Assembly: GCF_004349085.1 (NCBI RefSeq)
Contig: NZ_SMFM01000008.1
Span: forward strand, 1-64,000
Length of the DNA: 64,000 nt
Reading direction: 5' to 3'
Source: Flavobacterium caseinilyticum
GTDB taxonomy: Bacteria > Bacteroidota > Bacteroidia > Flavobacteriales > Flavobacteriaceae
The notes below the pieces were generated by a model that ran no database searches, was not told where the DNA came from, and saw only the letters and a list, made by a program, of their open reading frames with translations. A program made the translations under genes and the position numbers. This document shows positions 17,121 through 25,851 of the stretch, one piece after another. Numbering within the stretch: the first letter of the stretch is position 1; every line of letters starts with the position of its first letter.

Positions 17121-19337
17121 ATGGAAAATAAATTTGAAAAAATACATGAGGCATTATTGTTCCTCGATAATCAAAATAGATTCAATCACGAAAACCTAAA
17201 GATTGAAGACAGTAGAAGCCTAATTGCCGAAGCAAAAAAAATAAGTCACGGTTTACAGGAAATCCTGACAGAAGGAAAAATATTAAAAATTGGTATCGTT
17301 GGACAGGTAAAAGCTGGTAAATCATCGTTCCTTAACGCCTTATTTTTTGAAGGTAAGGAAATTTTGCCCAAGGCTTCAACACCTATGACTGCCGGGCTGA
17401 CCGTAATCCGTTATGCCGAAAATCCTTCTTTCGAAATTGAGTTCTATACTCAGGAAGATTTTAAGGTTTTTGAAGATAATGCGACCGTTTATGAAAAATA
17501 TTTTGATGATACAAAAAGAGAAAACCCTGATTGGTCAACAAAAGATATTGAAGCAGACCTTAGCGAAAAATTGAATGATGAAATCTGCTCCTCCAAAGAA
17601 TTGGTGGATCGATGTAAAGGTGATGCAAGAAGAAAAATTGGAAATATGATTGAAAAAGTCCCATTTTCCAATATCAGCGAAATGCAGGGACGTTTAATTG
17701 ATTATGTGGGTGCCGAGGGAAAATATACTTCTGTAACTAAAAGTTTATTCTTATATCTCAATGATGAACGCCTGAAAAACATTGAAATAGTTGACACACC
17801 AGGAGTAAACGATCCTGTTGTATCTCGTGAGGAACGTACAAAAGATTTTTTGAGAACCTGTCACGGAGTGTTTCTGTTAAGTTATGCTGGTCAATTATGT
17901 AGTAAAACTGATATTGATTTTCTTGAAACTAGGATCAATAGTCAAGGCATTGATGCAGTGGTTTTATTGGCAAGTAAATACGATTCTGCTTTGCAAGAAA
18001 TTGGATATAAAATACCCGACTTGGAAAGAGCTCATGGTAAATTGGGACGTGATTTGAAACAAAGCTTTGAAGATGCTTTGAAAAACACTGGATACAAAGG
18101 CGTAAAACCAAAATTTGACGTTACTTCCGGTATTTGTTTTTCATTGTACTTAAAAGAAATGAATACGTGGGATGCCACAGAGAGACAAGTATACGATAAT
18201 TTATCGGAACTTTTTCCCGATTATTTCAATTCGGATGATGATGCTAAAGAAACTCTTTTAGGTTTGTCGAATATAGAAGTCATAAGAGAAGAATATATAG
18301 AGAAGGAATTCAAAGAAAATAAAGACAAAATTATAGGTGCTAAAATTTCAAATTATGAAGAAAAAAACAAAAGAAATCTTCAAACTGAAATAGAGGCAGC
18401 GAAAGAAAAGGCTGTAAAACAAAAAAGATTGTTAGAGAGCAGCGATTTGGAAAAACTGAAAGAAGATAGAGAATCTTATCAAAATATGTTTTCTAAAATT
18501 CAAGGTGGCATTTCAAATACAATTAAGGATGCTAAACAAAACTTAAATAATATTGCTCATAACTTAGGACAAACATCTTGGAATGTTCCTTCGAATATTC
18601 CTGGTAGTAGGTCACCTTATAGTTTTAAAATTGAAAGTGGCGCTTGGTTAATTCCGAATGCTAGTTATTCATGTGATTATAATGAAATTGACCGTGAAGC
18701 GGTAAGAAGAATTGTTAAAACAAGTGGGACTGCATATATAGACAATGTTACTACTGTGTGGAACGATAAGTTTAAAAAAGGAGGTCAGTTTGAACTTGAT
18801 TTGAAAAGACGCATCGAAAAAGAAATTGAAAACGCTCTTGAAAAACAACCAAAATTAGATCCTGAAATTTTACAAAATGCTTTAGCGGAAGTGTTGAGAA
18901 ATATAACATCAATTCAAATTGATAGTTTGACATTTACACAAAATTTTGATTATGACGTCACAAACTTAAAATTCCCATGTCGATTGACTGAGGCTTATTA
19001 TCCAAATTGGACAACGTTTTCTGAATCTATAAATAGTAGTCAAGTTATAAATGATGTACATAATACAGTCGAAAAATTAGAATATGAAATGAGAAGTACG
19101 CTGTTAAGGTTGCGAGCTGAAGTTCAGGCTGAAGCTAAAAAACTTTTCACTTCGCCTATGGGTAAAATCGAAATCGAATTAACACGTCTTGACAAACATC
19201 TTGTATTAACTTTAGAGAAAGAGTTTAGCAAACAATTGGACCTTTTGGAAACAGATATAAAAGAAAAAGAGAGGGTAATTCCAATCTTTGAAGACTTTAT
19301 CGATACAATAAATAATGCCCTCCATTTAATAAAATAA
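17121..19337 (+). CDS. Dynamin-like GTPase 3 (large)
   Basis: The ATG at 17121 (MENKFEKIHE) is preferred to frame-internal starts within gene 2, giving 738 residues. P-loop G-Q-V-K-A-G-K-S-S (61-69), switch I ASTPMTAGLT, G3 D-T-P-G (225-228) and an A-S-K-Y-D (284-288) in the G4 position. The rest is long helical stalk (420-500 strongly coiled-coil) and a C-terminal helical domain without an obvious transmembrane segment. Membrane attachment may come from the next gene's product, which begins only 4 bp later and is probably translationally coupled. Confidence 0.87.
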   Translation: MENKFEKIHEALLFLDNQNRFNHENLKIEDSRSLIAEAKKISHGLQEILTEGKILKIGIVGQVKAGKSSFLNALFFEGKEILPKASTPMTAGLTVIRYAENPSFEIEFYTQEDFKVFEDNATVYEKYFDDTKRENPDWSTKDIEADLSEKLNDEICSSKELVDRCKGDARRKIGNMIEKVPFSNISEMQGRLIDYVGAEGKYTSVTKSLFLYLNDERLKNIEIVDTPGVNDPVVSREERTKDFLRTCHGVFLLSYAGQLCSKTDIDFLETRINSQGIDAVVLLASKYDSALQEIGYKIPDLERAHGKLGRDLKQSFEDALKNTGYKGVKPKFDVTSGICFSLYLKEMNTWDATERQVYDNLSELFPDYFNSDDDAKETLLGLSNIEVIREEYIEKEFKENKDKIIGAKISNYEEKNKRNLQTEIEAAKEKAVKQKRLLESSDLEKLKEDRESYQNMFSKIQGGISNTIKDAKQNLNNIAHNLGQTSWNVPSNIPGSRSPYSFKIESGAWLIPNASYSCDYNEIDREAVRRIVKTSGTAYIDNVTTVWNDKFKKGGQFELDLKRRIEKEIENALEKQPKLDPEILQNALAEVLRNITSIQIDSLTFTQNFDYDVTNLKFPCRLTEAYYPNWTTFSESINSSQVINDVHNTVEKLEYEMRSTLLRLRAEVQAEAKKLFTSPMGKIEIELTRLDKHLVLTLEKEFSKQLDLLETDIKEKERVIPIFEDFIDTINNALHLIK

Positions 19338-19341
19338 TAGT

Positions 19342-20031
19342 ATGAATATTTTATCACGCCAACAGTTACAAACACAATTGGAACAGATTTCAAATGCGGT
19401 TTATTCAAAATTAGAATCAAAATATTCAGGCTTTTCTGCCATCTCCCAAAAATCGGGCTTGAGCAAGGCGGTAAATAATACCGAAGATCCTTCAAAACCA
19501 TCTTTTGTCCCTGCTTTGGGAGGAATCGTTGTTGGCGGTGGAGTTTATTACATTACAAAAAGCCCTCTGTATTCAATAAGTAGTGCTGTCATAATAGCCG
19601 GATTACTGTATTCAGTCGCTCGTAGAAAATCAGATAATACTGTAAATAGTACGATAGAGACCAAAATGAGTATAGATTTTGAAAAATCAAAATCAGACTG
19701 CATTCAGCTGGTTTTAACTACGAATGAGGAATTAGTTAATGCCTGGTACAATCAATTGGAAAATCTTAAATCTGATTTACAATCCACAATTCAAACCAGT
19801 CAGAAAGAGCAAAGTGTAATTGATGAAAATCTTGATTTTACCTATGTTTTTCTGCCGTTAACATTAAATTCACGAGAATGGCGAATCAAGATAGATCAGA
19901 TTGCAGAAGATGGAGATTTTGAATCCAAATTGAAATCCACCTTGCAACAGTGGAAAAACGAAACCCTCATTCAAATCAAAGAAGTAGCTGCTGAACAGTG
20001 GAATGAAAAATTCAGCAAAATAAATTTATAA
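19342..20031 (+). CDS. Small membrane protein partner of the dynamin operon
   Basis: 229 residues. About 50 N-terminal soluble residues precede two close hydrophobic segments, GGIVVGGGVYYIT and SSAVIIAGLLYSVA. Together they form one hairpin or a single long membrane anchor, followed by basic ARRK. The C-terminal 130 residues are helical. No family is recognised. The 4-bp gap to GTPase 3 suggests that the two form a complex with this protein as membrane anchor. Confidence 0.7.
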   Translation: MNILSRQQLQTQLEQISNAVYSKLESKYSGFSAISQKSGLSKAVNNTEDPSKPSFVPALGGIVVGGGVYYITKSPLYSISSAVIIAGLLYSVARRKSDNTVNSTIETKMSIDFEKSKSDCIQLVLTTNEELVNAWYNQLENLKSDLQSTIQTSQKEQSVIDENLDFTYVFLPLTLNSREWRIKIDQIAEDGDFESKLKSTLQQWKNETLIQIKEVAAEQWNEKFSKINL

Positions 20032-20087
20032 CTATATAAAAGCCGTCTTTTTTTGAGGAACTCTTATTTATTTAAAAATAGAAAAAA

Positions 20088-21083
20088 ATGTCAGGAAGAA
20101 AAAAAATTTCCTTTGAGGATTGGGAAGAAGAACAAGAAAATGTGCCTGAAACAATAAATTGCATTGATCAATCAGTTCAAAATGTAAGCGATACCCTTCA
20201 TAAAGAAGAACACGCAACGACAAAAAAACTTGATTTATTGGAACAGGCACGATGTTCTGAGCAAGAAAAAAAAATTAAATTAGCTTGGATTTTAGAACGG
20301 CTTTTGGCCCATAAAGAAGTTCAACAAACAGCAAATAATCTAGATGTTTTATTGAAACAAGCACGTTGTTATGAGCAAGAACGAAAATTTGAATTGGCTT
20401 ACATTTATTTTAATAAAGCATTTGATGTCTCAAAGGACACTAATCATATAAAAGAAGCAAATAGAGTAAAATCCATTCAAAATACAAACAAAAATCATCC
20501 TAACGAAGTTAAATCAACGACAAATAAACTAGATGGTATATTGTCACAGGAAAGTTGTTATGAGAAAGAAAAAAAAATTGAATTAGCGTATGTTTCACAA
20601 AAAAAAACTTATGAAAATGCAGTAACGGGAATAAAAAGTAATTATGGTGGGGATTTAAAAGCTATACAAGATTTTAAAACACTTATTTCTCAAGGCTTTG
20701 CCGTTGCTGATTGCTGTTATAAATTAGGGCATTACTATACTTATTCCCTTAATAATTTTTCTTATACAGATGCGAAAATGTATTTAGAGAAAGCGAATCT
20801 ATTAACTTCAAATGATTCAAAAATATTGGAAACACTAAAATTTTGTGAAACAAAAAATGAGGCGAAAATATTGGAGACATTAAACTTTTGTGAGGCAAAA
20901 AAAGAAAAGGAGAGAGAGAAAGAAAGAGCAGATTATATTTTTGGTTTAACAGTAATTTTTATCCTAACAATAACTATTTTATTTTGTTATTTTTATTGGG
21001 GTAAGTTTGGCTGGTGGAGTCTTACATCAATTCCAATTGATATTATAATTCTTGCCTATTTATCCCCTTCGGATGATAAATAG
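20088..21083 (+). CDS. TPR-like repeat protein with two C-terminal membrane helices
   Basis: 331 residues. An acidic N-terminus is followed by three degenerate repeats of the type L-D-x-L-L-x-Q-A-x-C-Y-E-Q-E-x-K-x-E-L-A-Y (about residues 45, 85, 145). Sel1/TPR-like helices come next, with a short duplication (KILETLKFCE / KILETLNFCE). The end carries two hydrophobic helices (FGLTVIFILTITILFCYFY; PIDIIILAYL). It lies 57 bp behind the anchor protein and is probably the last gene of the operon. A scaffold role at the membrane is inferred from the repeats. Confidence 0.65.
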   Translation: MSGRKKISFEDWEEEQENVPETINCIDQSVQNVSDTLHKEEHATTKKLDLLEQARCSEQEKKIKLAWILERLLAHKEVQQTANNLDVLLKQARCYEQERKFELAYIYFNKAFDVSKDTNHIKEANRVKSIQNTNKNHPNEVKSTTNKLDGILSQESCYEKEKKIELAYVSQKKTYENAVTGIKSNYGGDLKAIQDFKTLISQGFAVADCCYKLGHYYTYSLNNFSYTDAKMYLEKANLLTSNDSKILETLKFCETKNEAKILETLNFCEAKKEKEREKERADYIFGLTVIFILTITILFCYFYWGKFGWWSLTSIPIDIIILAYLSPSDDK

Positions 21084-21401
21084 GCAAAAGAATTTATAAT
21101 TTAGGATGAAATCCATTAAGTTAGAGAAATCAAAAAATATCTATACATCAATTAACTGATTTTAGAACAACAGCATTGGATCACAATCGTAAAATTCAAA
21201 AAATAGAGGATTACTTGAGCATCAAAGTACTTAAGGAGATGTTTGAATTTTACAATATATTAATCTAGAAGTGGGTAAATAAAATTAAATCTGCAACAAA
21301 TCCGCGCTTAGAATGGATATAAAATAAAAATTATTCGTTTTTTTATCCGTCACGTTTTGTCAGACTAAAATAATACTTTAGCAAAATAAAAAAAGAAACC
21401 T
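21084..21401 (+). other. Spacer with a short coding remnant and a promoter
   Basis: Between about 21160 and 21269 a frame reads FRTTALDHNRKIQKIEDYL and ends in TAG with no start codon. It looks like the tail of a lost gene. The WYL-gene promoter occupies 21356-21381. Confidence 0.4.
21356..21381 (+). promoter_or_regulatory. Shared island promoter, copy B (WYL regulator)
   Basis: CCGTCACGT-TTTG-TC is followed after exactly 14 nt by TACTTTAG (21374-21381), 20 bp before the ATG. An ATTCGTTTTTTTAT tract precedes it, as at the copies at 25771 and 27618. Its presence before a WYL regulator allows autoregulation. Confidence 0.55.
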
Positions 21402-22298
21402 ATGGCAAAAGTAATATTTTACAAACGCTATTTATACATCGTGGATCGATTAAAATCTGCTCCTAGTAATTTTAAGGATTTACATAAACTGGTGATGACT
21501 AAACTTGAAAATGAGGATTTGAGTGCTAATTTTGAATTTTCAGCTCGTACTTTCGATAGAGATAAAAAAGACATACTGGATTTGTTCGGTATTCTTATCC
21601 AGTACAATCGAAAGGATAAGGTATATTATATAGATGAAGACATTGAAGATCCTTCGGTGTCAAGAATGATTGAGGCATTTTCCATTCATCAGGCACTTAA
21701 AGAAGGAAATAAAATAGCACCAAGTATTCACTTGGAAAACAGAAAATCTTCAGGAACCGCCTTGATAAACGGCATTTTATACGCCATTCAAAACAATTTC
21801 CAAATCGCATTTACCCACACCAAATTTTGGAATATGGAAATTACCCAAAGAACGGTAAAACCCATCGCGATTAAAGAATCCCAACACCGCTGGTACCTGA
21901 TAGCCCAAGACAACAAAAACGGGAGTATAAAAAATTTCGGTTTCGACAGAATCACTGATTTGAAAATTTCAGCTGACAAATTCAAGCCCATCGTTTTTGA
22001 TATGGATAAAAATTACCAACATGCTTTTGGCATAGAAACCTACGAACCTGTTCAAAGAATCGTACTTTCTTTTACGTGGCAGCAAGGAAATTACATAAAA
22101 TCTTTCCCGCTCCATTCCTCACAAAAAGTTGTACACAATACAGAAGAAGAGCTCCTTATTGAATTATACATGCATCCAACCAATGATTTCATCATGGAAT
22201 TGCTTAAGTATGGTGATCAAGTTGAAGTATATGAACCTTCAACATTACGCAAAGCAGTAAAAAGCCGCATCGAAGAAATGATCAAAATATATAATTAA
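21402..22298 (+). CDS. WYL-domain transcriptional regulator
   Basis: 298 residues. An N-terminal winged-helix region (about 1-70, with FSARTFDRDKKDIL as likely recognition part) precedes a WYL domain containing HRWYLIAQD and FGFDRITDL. The end is the typical C-terminal WCX extension. WYL proteins sense nucleic acid or nucleotide ligands and often control phage-defence loci. Its stop overlaps the start of a DnaQ-like exonuclease (TAATG), so the two are translationally coupled. The shared-type promoter upstream makes it a candidate regulator of the island. Confidence 0.88.
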   Translation: MAKVIFYKRYLYIVDRLKSAPSNFKDLHKLVMTKLENEDLSANFEFSARTFDRDKKDILDLFGILIQYNRKDKVYYIDEDIEDPSVSRMIEAFSIHQALKEGNKIAPSIHLENRKSSGTALINGILYAIQNNFQIAFTHTKFWNMEITQRTVKPIAIKESQHRWYLIAQDNKNGSIKNFGFDRITDLKISADKFKPIVFDMDKNYQHAFGIETYEPVQRIVLSFTWQQGNYIKSFPLHSSQKVVHNTEEELLIELYMHPTNDFIMELLKYGDQVEVYEPSTLRKAVKSRIEEMIKIYN

Positions 22299-22778
22299 TG
22301 GGCCATTCTTTTACCGCTATAGATTTTGAAACTGCACAAGGCTACCGTTCGAGCATTTGCCAGGTTGGACTGGGTACGACTCGAAAACGGAATTATCACC
22401 CAAGAAATCGATTTGTTGGTACAACCACCTAACAACTACTACTGGCAGCGTTTTACAGAAATTCATGGAATTTCGGCAAGAGATACCATAAATGCCCCCA
22501 CTTTCAATCAAATTTGGCACAAGATTGCGCCATTTATAGAAAACCAAAATGTAATTGCGCACAATGGGTTTGGTTTTGATTTCCCGGTTTTAAGCAAAAC
22601 ATTGGAACATTATGGAATGTCAGCACCGGATTACAATAAGTACTGTACTTATAAGATTTATAGGTCAAATTTAGCTACATTGTGCCAAGAACATAACATT
22701 CCGCTAAATCACCACGATGCATTGAGCGATGCCAAGGCTTGTGCGGAGTTGTATTTGAGGAGTTTGTTGAAATTGTAG
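22298..22778 (+). pseudogene. DnaQ-like 3'-5' exonuclease, frameshifted
   Basis: From ATG 22298 the frame gives M-G-H-S-F-T-A-I-D-F-E-T-A, the ExoI motif with catalytic Asp and Glu, then SSICQVGL. A run of three Gs near 22373 contains one base too many. Removing one gives a continuous protein with HNGFGFDFPVL (ExoII) and HDALSDAKA (ExoIII with His and Asp), 159 residues in all. As written the product is broken. Phase variation, programmed shift or sequencing error at the short G-run are alternatives. Coupled to the WYL gene. Confidence 0.75.
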
Positions 22779-22837
22779 GAATTATTATGTATTAATAGAA
22801 TAGATTTACAAGAAAATAAATAACATTTTACTAAAAT

Positions 22838-23776
22838 ATGATCGACAAGAAAACACCACATCCATATGCCCATCTTATATCGATTTTTAAGAAAAAAGGG
22901 ATTGAGGAGAAAATCTTTCAAAATCTGTATACTTATTATAAACAATGTTTTGAAGAACTTTATCAACATGAATATATAAACTGGACCCATGTAGACTATG
23001 AAGAAACAGGGGATTCTGCTCATAAAAGTGCTTTGGTTGTAACTGAGATGTTTATCGAAACCTTTTTATGTGAAAAAGCTAAAGGACAGGGTGACGAATG
23101 GTCATTAGCAGTAGCTAATTGTGTCGAAGATGGAGAAGTTGTATATCATATTACTTATCATGATATAAAAAAAACTAATCCCGAATTAGCAAAACAAGAA
23201 TTGCTAATTCATAGCGGAACATTCGGGGGTGATGAAAATTTCATCAAACACTATATACATCTTTTTGAAATTGAAGTGGTATTTAAAGATATAGAAAAGC
23301 AGGCGAAAAAATATTCAGAAATTCATAAAACCAAATTTGTATTAGGGAAATCTGAGGTTTATATACATGAATATGCTCGTTTATTATCCAGCGGAGATTA
23401 CAACCCTATCTATTGTGAAGAATATGCATATGCATATGATAAAGCTATAAAGGAAGGCAAAAGTGAAGCGTATGCATTGGAATTTGCAGAAGTTTATGGA
23501 GAAGAATTAGTAAATGTAAAATCAAGATATGGTATTTCAGAAGATGAGGATCAAATAAATTATGCCATTGAAAAAGTAGATGTCTATATGACTGCCTGGG
23601 AGTATCACGAAAAACATCAGCTGAAAAACTTTAAACGATTTGCTGATATTTATGAAACTATCTATTTTAATACTTATTACCCTAACGAAGAAGGGCCTAT
23701 AGGAACCAAGGAGAAGATTGATGTAAAAATCCTCGAAAAAGTTTTGGAACAGTACAATAAATCGTATCTTATTTAG
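22838..23776 (+). CDS. Hypothetical helical-repeat protein, 312 aa
   Basis: Soluble, tyrosine-rich and mostly helical. The second half carries repeated motifs of the form E-Y-A-x-x-Y-x-x-A-x-x-x-G (EYAYAYDKAIKEGKSEAYAL; EFAEVYGEEL; DVYMTAWEYHEKHQLKN). These suggest alpha-solenoid or TPR-like packing. No enzyme motif is recognised. It stands between the WYL/exonuclease pair and the GmrSD-like gene, 77 bp before the latter, and could belong to the same transcription unit. Confidence 0.6.
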   Translation: MIDKKTPHPYAHLISIFKKKGIEEKIFQNLYTYYKQCFEELYQHEYINWTHVDYEETGDSAHKSALVVTEMFIETFLCEKAKGQGDEWSLAVANCVEDGEVVYHITYHDIKKTNPELAKQELLIHSGTFGGDENFIKHYIHLFEIEVVFKDIEKQAKKYSEIHKTKFVLGKSEVYIHEYARLLSSGDYNPIYCEEYAYAYDKAIKEGKSEAYALEFAEVYGEELVNVKSRYGISEDEDQINYAIEKVDVYMTAWEYHEKHQLKNFKRFADIYETIYFNTYYPNEEGPIGTKEKIDVKILEKVLEQYNKSYLI

Positions 23777-23853
23777 TATATTAAATACAATTACAGCTGT
23801 AAAAGTTAAATTGGGAAAGTAATTATTTAAATTAATTACAAATAAAAATTAAT

Positions 23854-25698
23854 ATGACAGAAAAACAAAACACATTTGGCGAATTTGTAAAGAAATACTC
23901 GTTCGTTATCCCTGATTATCAACGTGCTTATTCCTGGGGAGAAAAACAGCTAATTCCATTTATCAATGATATTTTAGAACATTGCGATGATAACGATGAT
24001 TCTTTAGATGATACAACATATTACCTTGGTCATTATATTTTAGAAAACTCAAAAGGAAGTAATGAATTTGAAATAGTTGACGGACAACAGCGTATAAGTA
24101 CTGTTTACTTGTTTTTATTGGTTTGTGGCTATTTACAAGAAGAAAATTATATAAATAAGATTAGTTTCAAGCCAGTTTCATACGATTTACTAGGTTTAGA
24201 CGAAATAAAAAATATTTTAAGTAAAAATAATTGTGTTGATATTGAATTAGATAATCTTCTAAAAAGTTCTAAAACATCTTCTTTGAAAAGAATGATTGAA
24301 GCAGTTACTCTATTTAAAAAAGCTTTTTCTGATACGGATAAATCCAAAAGCACTAATTTATTAAAGACTGATGATATTGGAAAATATATCCAAATCATAA
24401 ACAAAGCATATTGCTCGGTTGCAATTTTTAATGATAAATCTGTTGCTTCACAAATATTTGAATTGCACAATACAAGAGGTGTAAAACTTACCGAAACAGA
24501 GAAAGTAAAAGCACTTTTGATGAAGAATATTTATATTCATTCATCAACACCTATAAATGCAGAAAAAAATATTCAAGAAATTCAAAAATATTTTGCAAGA
24601 ATTTTTGAGTTAGAAGAGAAAGCAAACGAAGTTTGGTTGCGAGGAGATATGCCTTTAGATACAATTTTAATGCATCACTTACGAGCTGTTGAAGACGGCA
24701 ACAAAATTGAAAACTTTGGTTCACCACAAGGGGTTGAAGAAGAAAGAGGCTCTTTTGAATATGTAAAAGAATCATTATCGCAAAAGAATAAGGAAGAAAT
24801 TGTAACGTATGCAAAAACACTCGCAAAAGAATTTGCTAGATCAATGGAGATTATAACTGTTGCTATTCCAAATGCTGACAAACAAGATAATAATCATTTA
24901 ATAGGAGATGTTTTGCTTTTAGATAAAAACAAAAGTCTAACTTTCTTACTTCGAGCATTCAGAGCGAGTAATACGATTGATTATAAACTTATTGAACGTT
25001 GGGAAAACTTTGTATTAAGTTATGATATAATCTATTGGAACGGCTTTTTTTATGGAAAACAATATCGAGGTAAATTTGATAGCATTTATGCAAGTCTAAA
25101 GCCTGAATTAGGTTTTGAAGAATGTAAAAATTTATTATTGCAATATTTTACGAATAACAAATGGTTTGGTGCAGATTGGGGACATTTAGGCGAGAACACC
25201 AAAAAATTATTTGGGGAAGGGAAAAACAAATGGCTATCAAATACTTATGGATGGACTAGAGCGGGATATTTTTTATACAAATATGAAATTCAAAAAGGAG
25301 CAAATGTTGAAAGAATAAGAACAGATATATTTAAAGACGATAAAGTTTCAATAGACCATATTGTGGCTAGAGGATTAACTTGGAAAAGTTTAGGTTTAAA
25401 AAGAGAATCTGAGGAAGAAATAAAACAAGCAGATTATTTATGGAATGAAATATTGGGTGTAATTAACGGCATTGGGAACCTTGCTTTATCTACAACAAGT
25501 AATAATTCATCTGATTCAAATGGATTGCCAAATGATCACATTAATACTTATGAAAAATGTGGATTTATAAAAACCGCTAAACAAGTAAAAACCTGGGAGA
25601 ATCCTGAACAATTTGTTTCCAAAATAAATGAAAGAAGTGAAGATATTATTGAATTTATCTCTGAAAGTATTATAAATAGAAATGATATTTGGGAATAG
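23854..25698 (+). CDS. GmrSD-like type IV restriction protein (DUF262 + DUF1524)
   Basis: 614 residues. The N-terminal DUF262 domain shows I-P-D-Y-Q-R-A-Y-S-W (19-28), YYLGHYIL and the signature D-G-Q-Q-R (76-80), which resembles ParB-type NTPase domains. The C-terminal DUF1524 domain carries an HNH-type S-I-D-H-I (about 498-502), NGIGNLALS and the downstream Asn-rich element. Such fusions cut modified phage DNA (GmrSD, SspE-like and BrxU-like enzymes). The length is typical for the single-chain form. A strong terminator follows immediately. Confidence 0.85.
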   Translation: MTEKQNTFGEFVKKYSFVIPDYQRAYSWGEKQLIPFINDILEHCDDNDDSLDDTTYYLGHYILENSKGSNEFEIVDGQQRISTVYLFLLVCGYLQEENYINKISFKPVSYDLLGLDEIKNILSKNNCVDIELDNLLKSSKTSSLKRMIEAVTLFKKAFSDTDKSKSTNLLKTDDIGKYIQIINKAYCSVAIFNDKSVASQIFELHNTRGVKLTETEKVKALLMKNIYIHSSTPINAEKNIQEIQKYFARIFELEEKANEVWLRGDMPLDTILMHHLRAVEDGNKIENFGSPQGVEEERGSFEYVKESLSQKNKEEIVTYAKTLAKEFARSMEIITVAIPNADKQDNNHLIGDVLLLDKNKSLTFLLRAFRASNTIDYKLIERWENFVLSYDIIYWNGFFYGKQYRGKFDSIYASLKPELGFEECKNLLLQYFTNNKWFGADWGHLGENTKKLFGEGKNKWLSNTYGWTRAGYFLYKYEIQKGANVERIRTDIFKDDKVSIDHIVARGLTWKSLGLKRESEEEIKQADYLWNEILGVINGIGNLALSTTSNNSSDSNGLPNDHINTYEKCGFIKTAKQVKTWENPEQFVSKINERSEDIIEFISESIINRNDIWE

Positions 25699-25712
25699 AC
25701 AATAAAGCCAAG

Positions 25713-25745
25713 AACGACACTCCAAAAAAAGTGTCGTTTTTTTTT
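25713..25745 (+). terminator. Terminator after the GmrSD-like gene
   Basis: AACGACAC-(TCCAAAAAAA)-GTGTCGTT is followed by an unbroken T-run. The same hairpin recurs at 27561-27590, and its right half at about 29865. Each lies a short distance before a shared-type promoter. Confidence 0.85.
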
Positions 25746-25770
25746 ATACAATAATTTATCTCCGACACAT

Positions 25771-25796
25771 TTTGACATTGTCTGCTCCTAAGTTTG
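25771..25796 (+). promoter_or_regulatory. Shared island promoter, copy C (DnaA-FtsZ fusion)
   Basis: CCGACACAT-TTTG-ACA is followed after exactly 14 nt by TAAGTTTG (25789-25796). The leader to the ATG at 25852 is 55 bp. Only 25 bp separate the preceding T-run from the TTTG box, as in the next module. Confidence 0.6.
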
Positions 25797-25851
25797 CTTA
25801 ATAAATAGTTCCGAAGAAAACCAAAAAATAGGCAACCTAAAAAATAACAAA

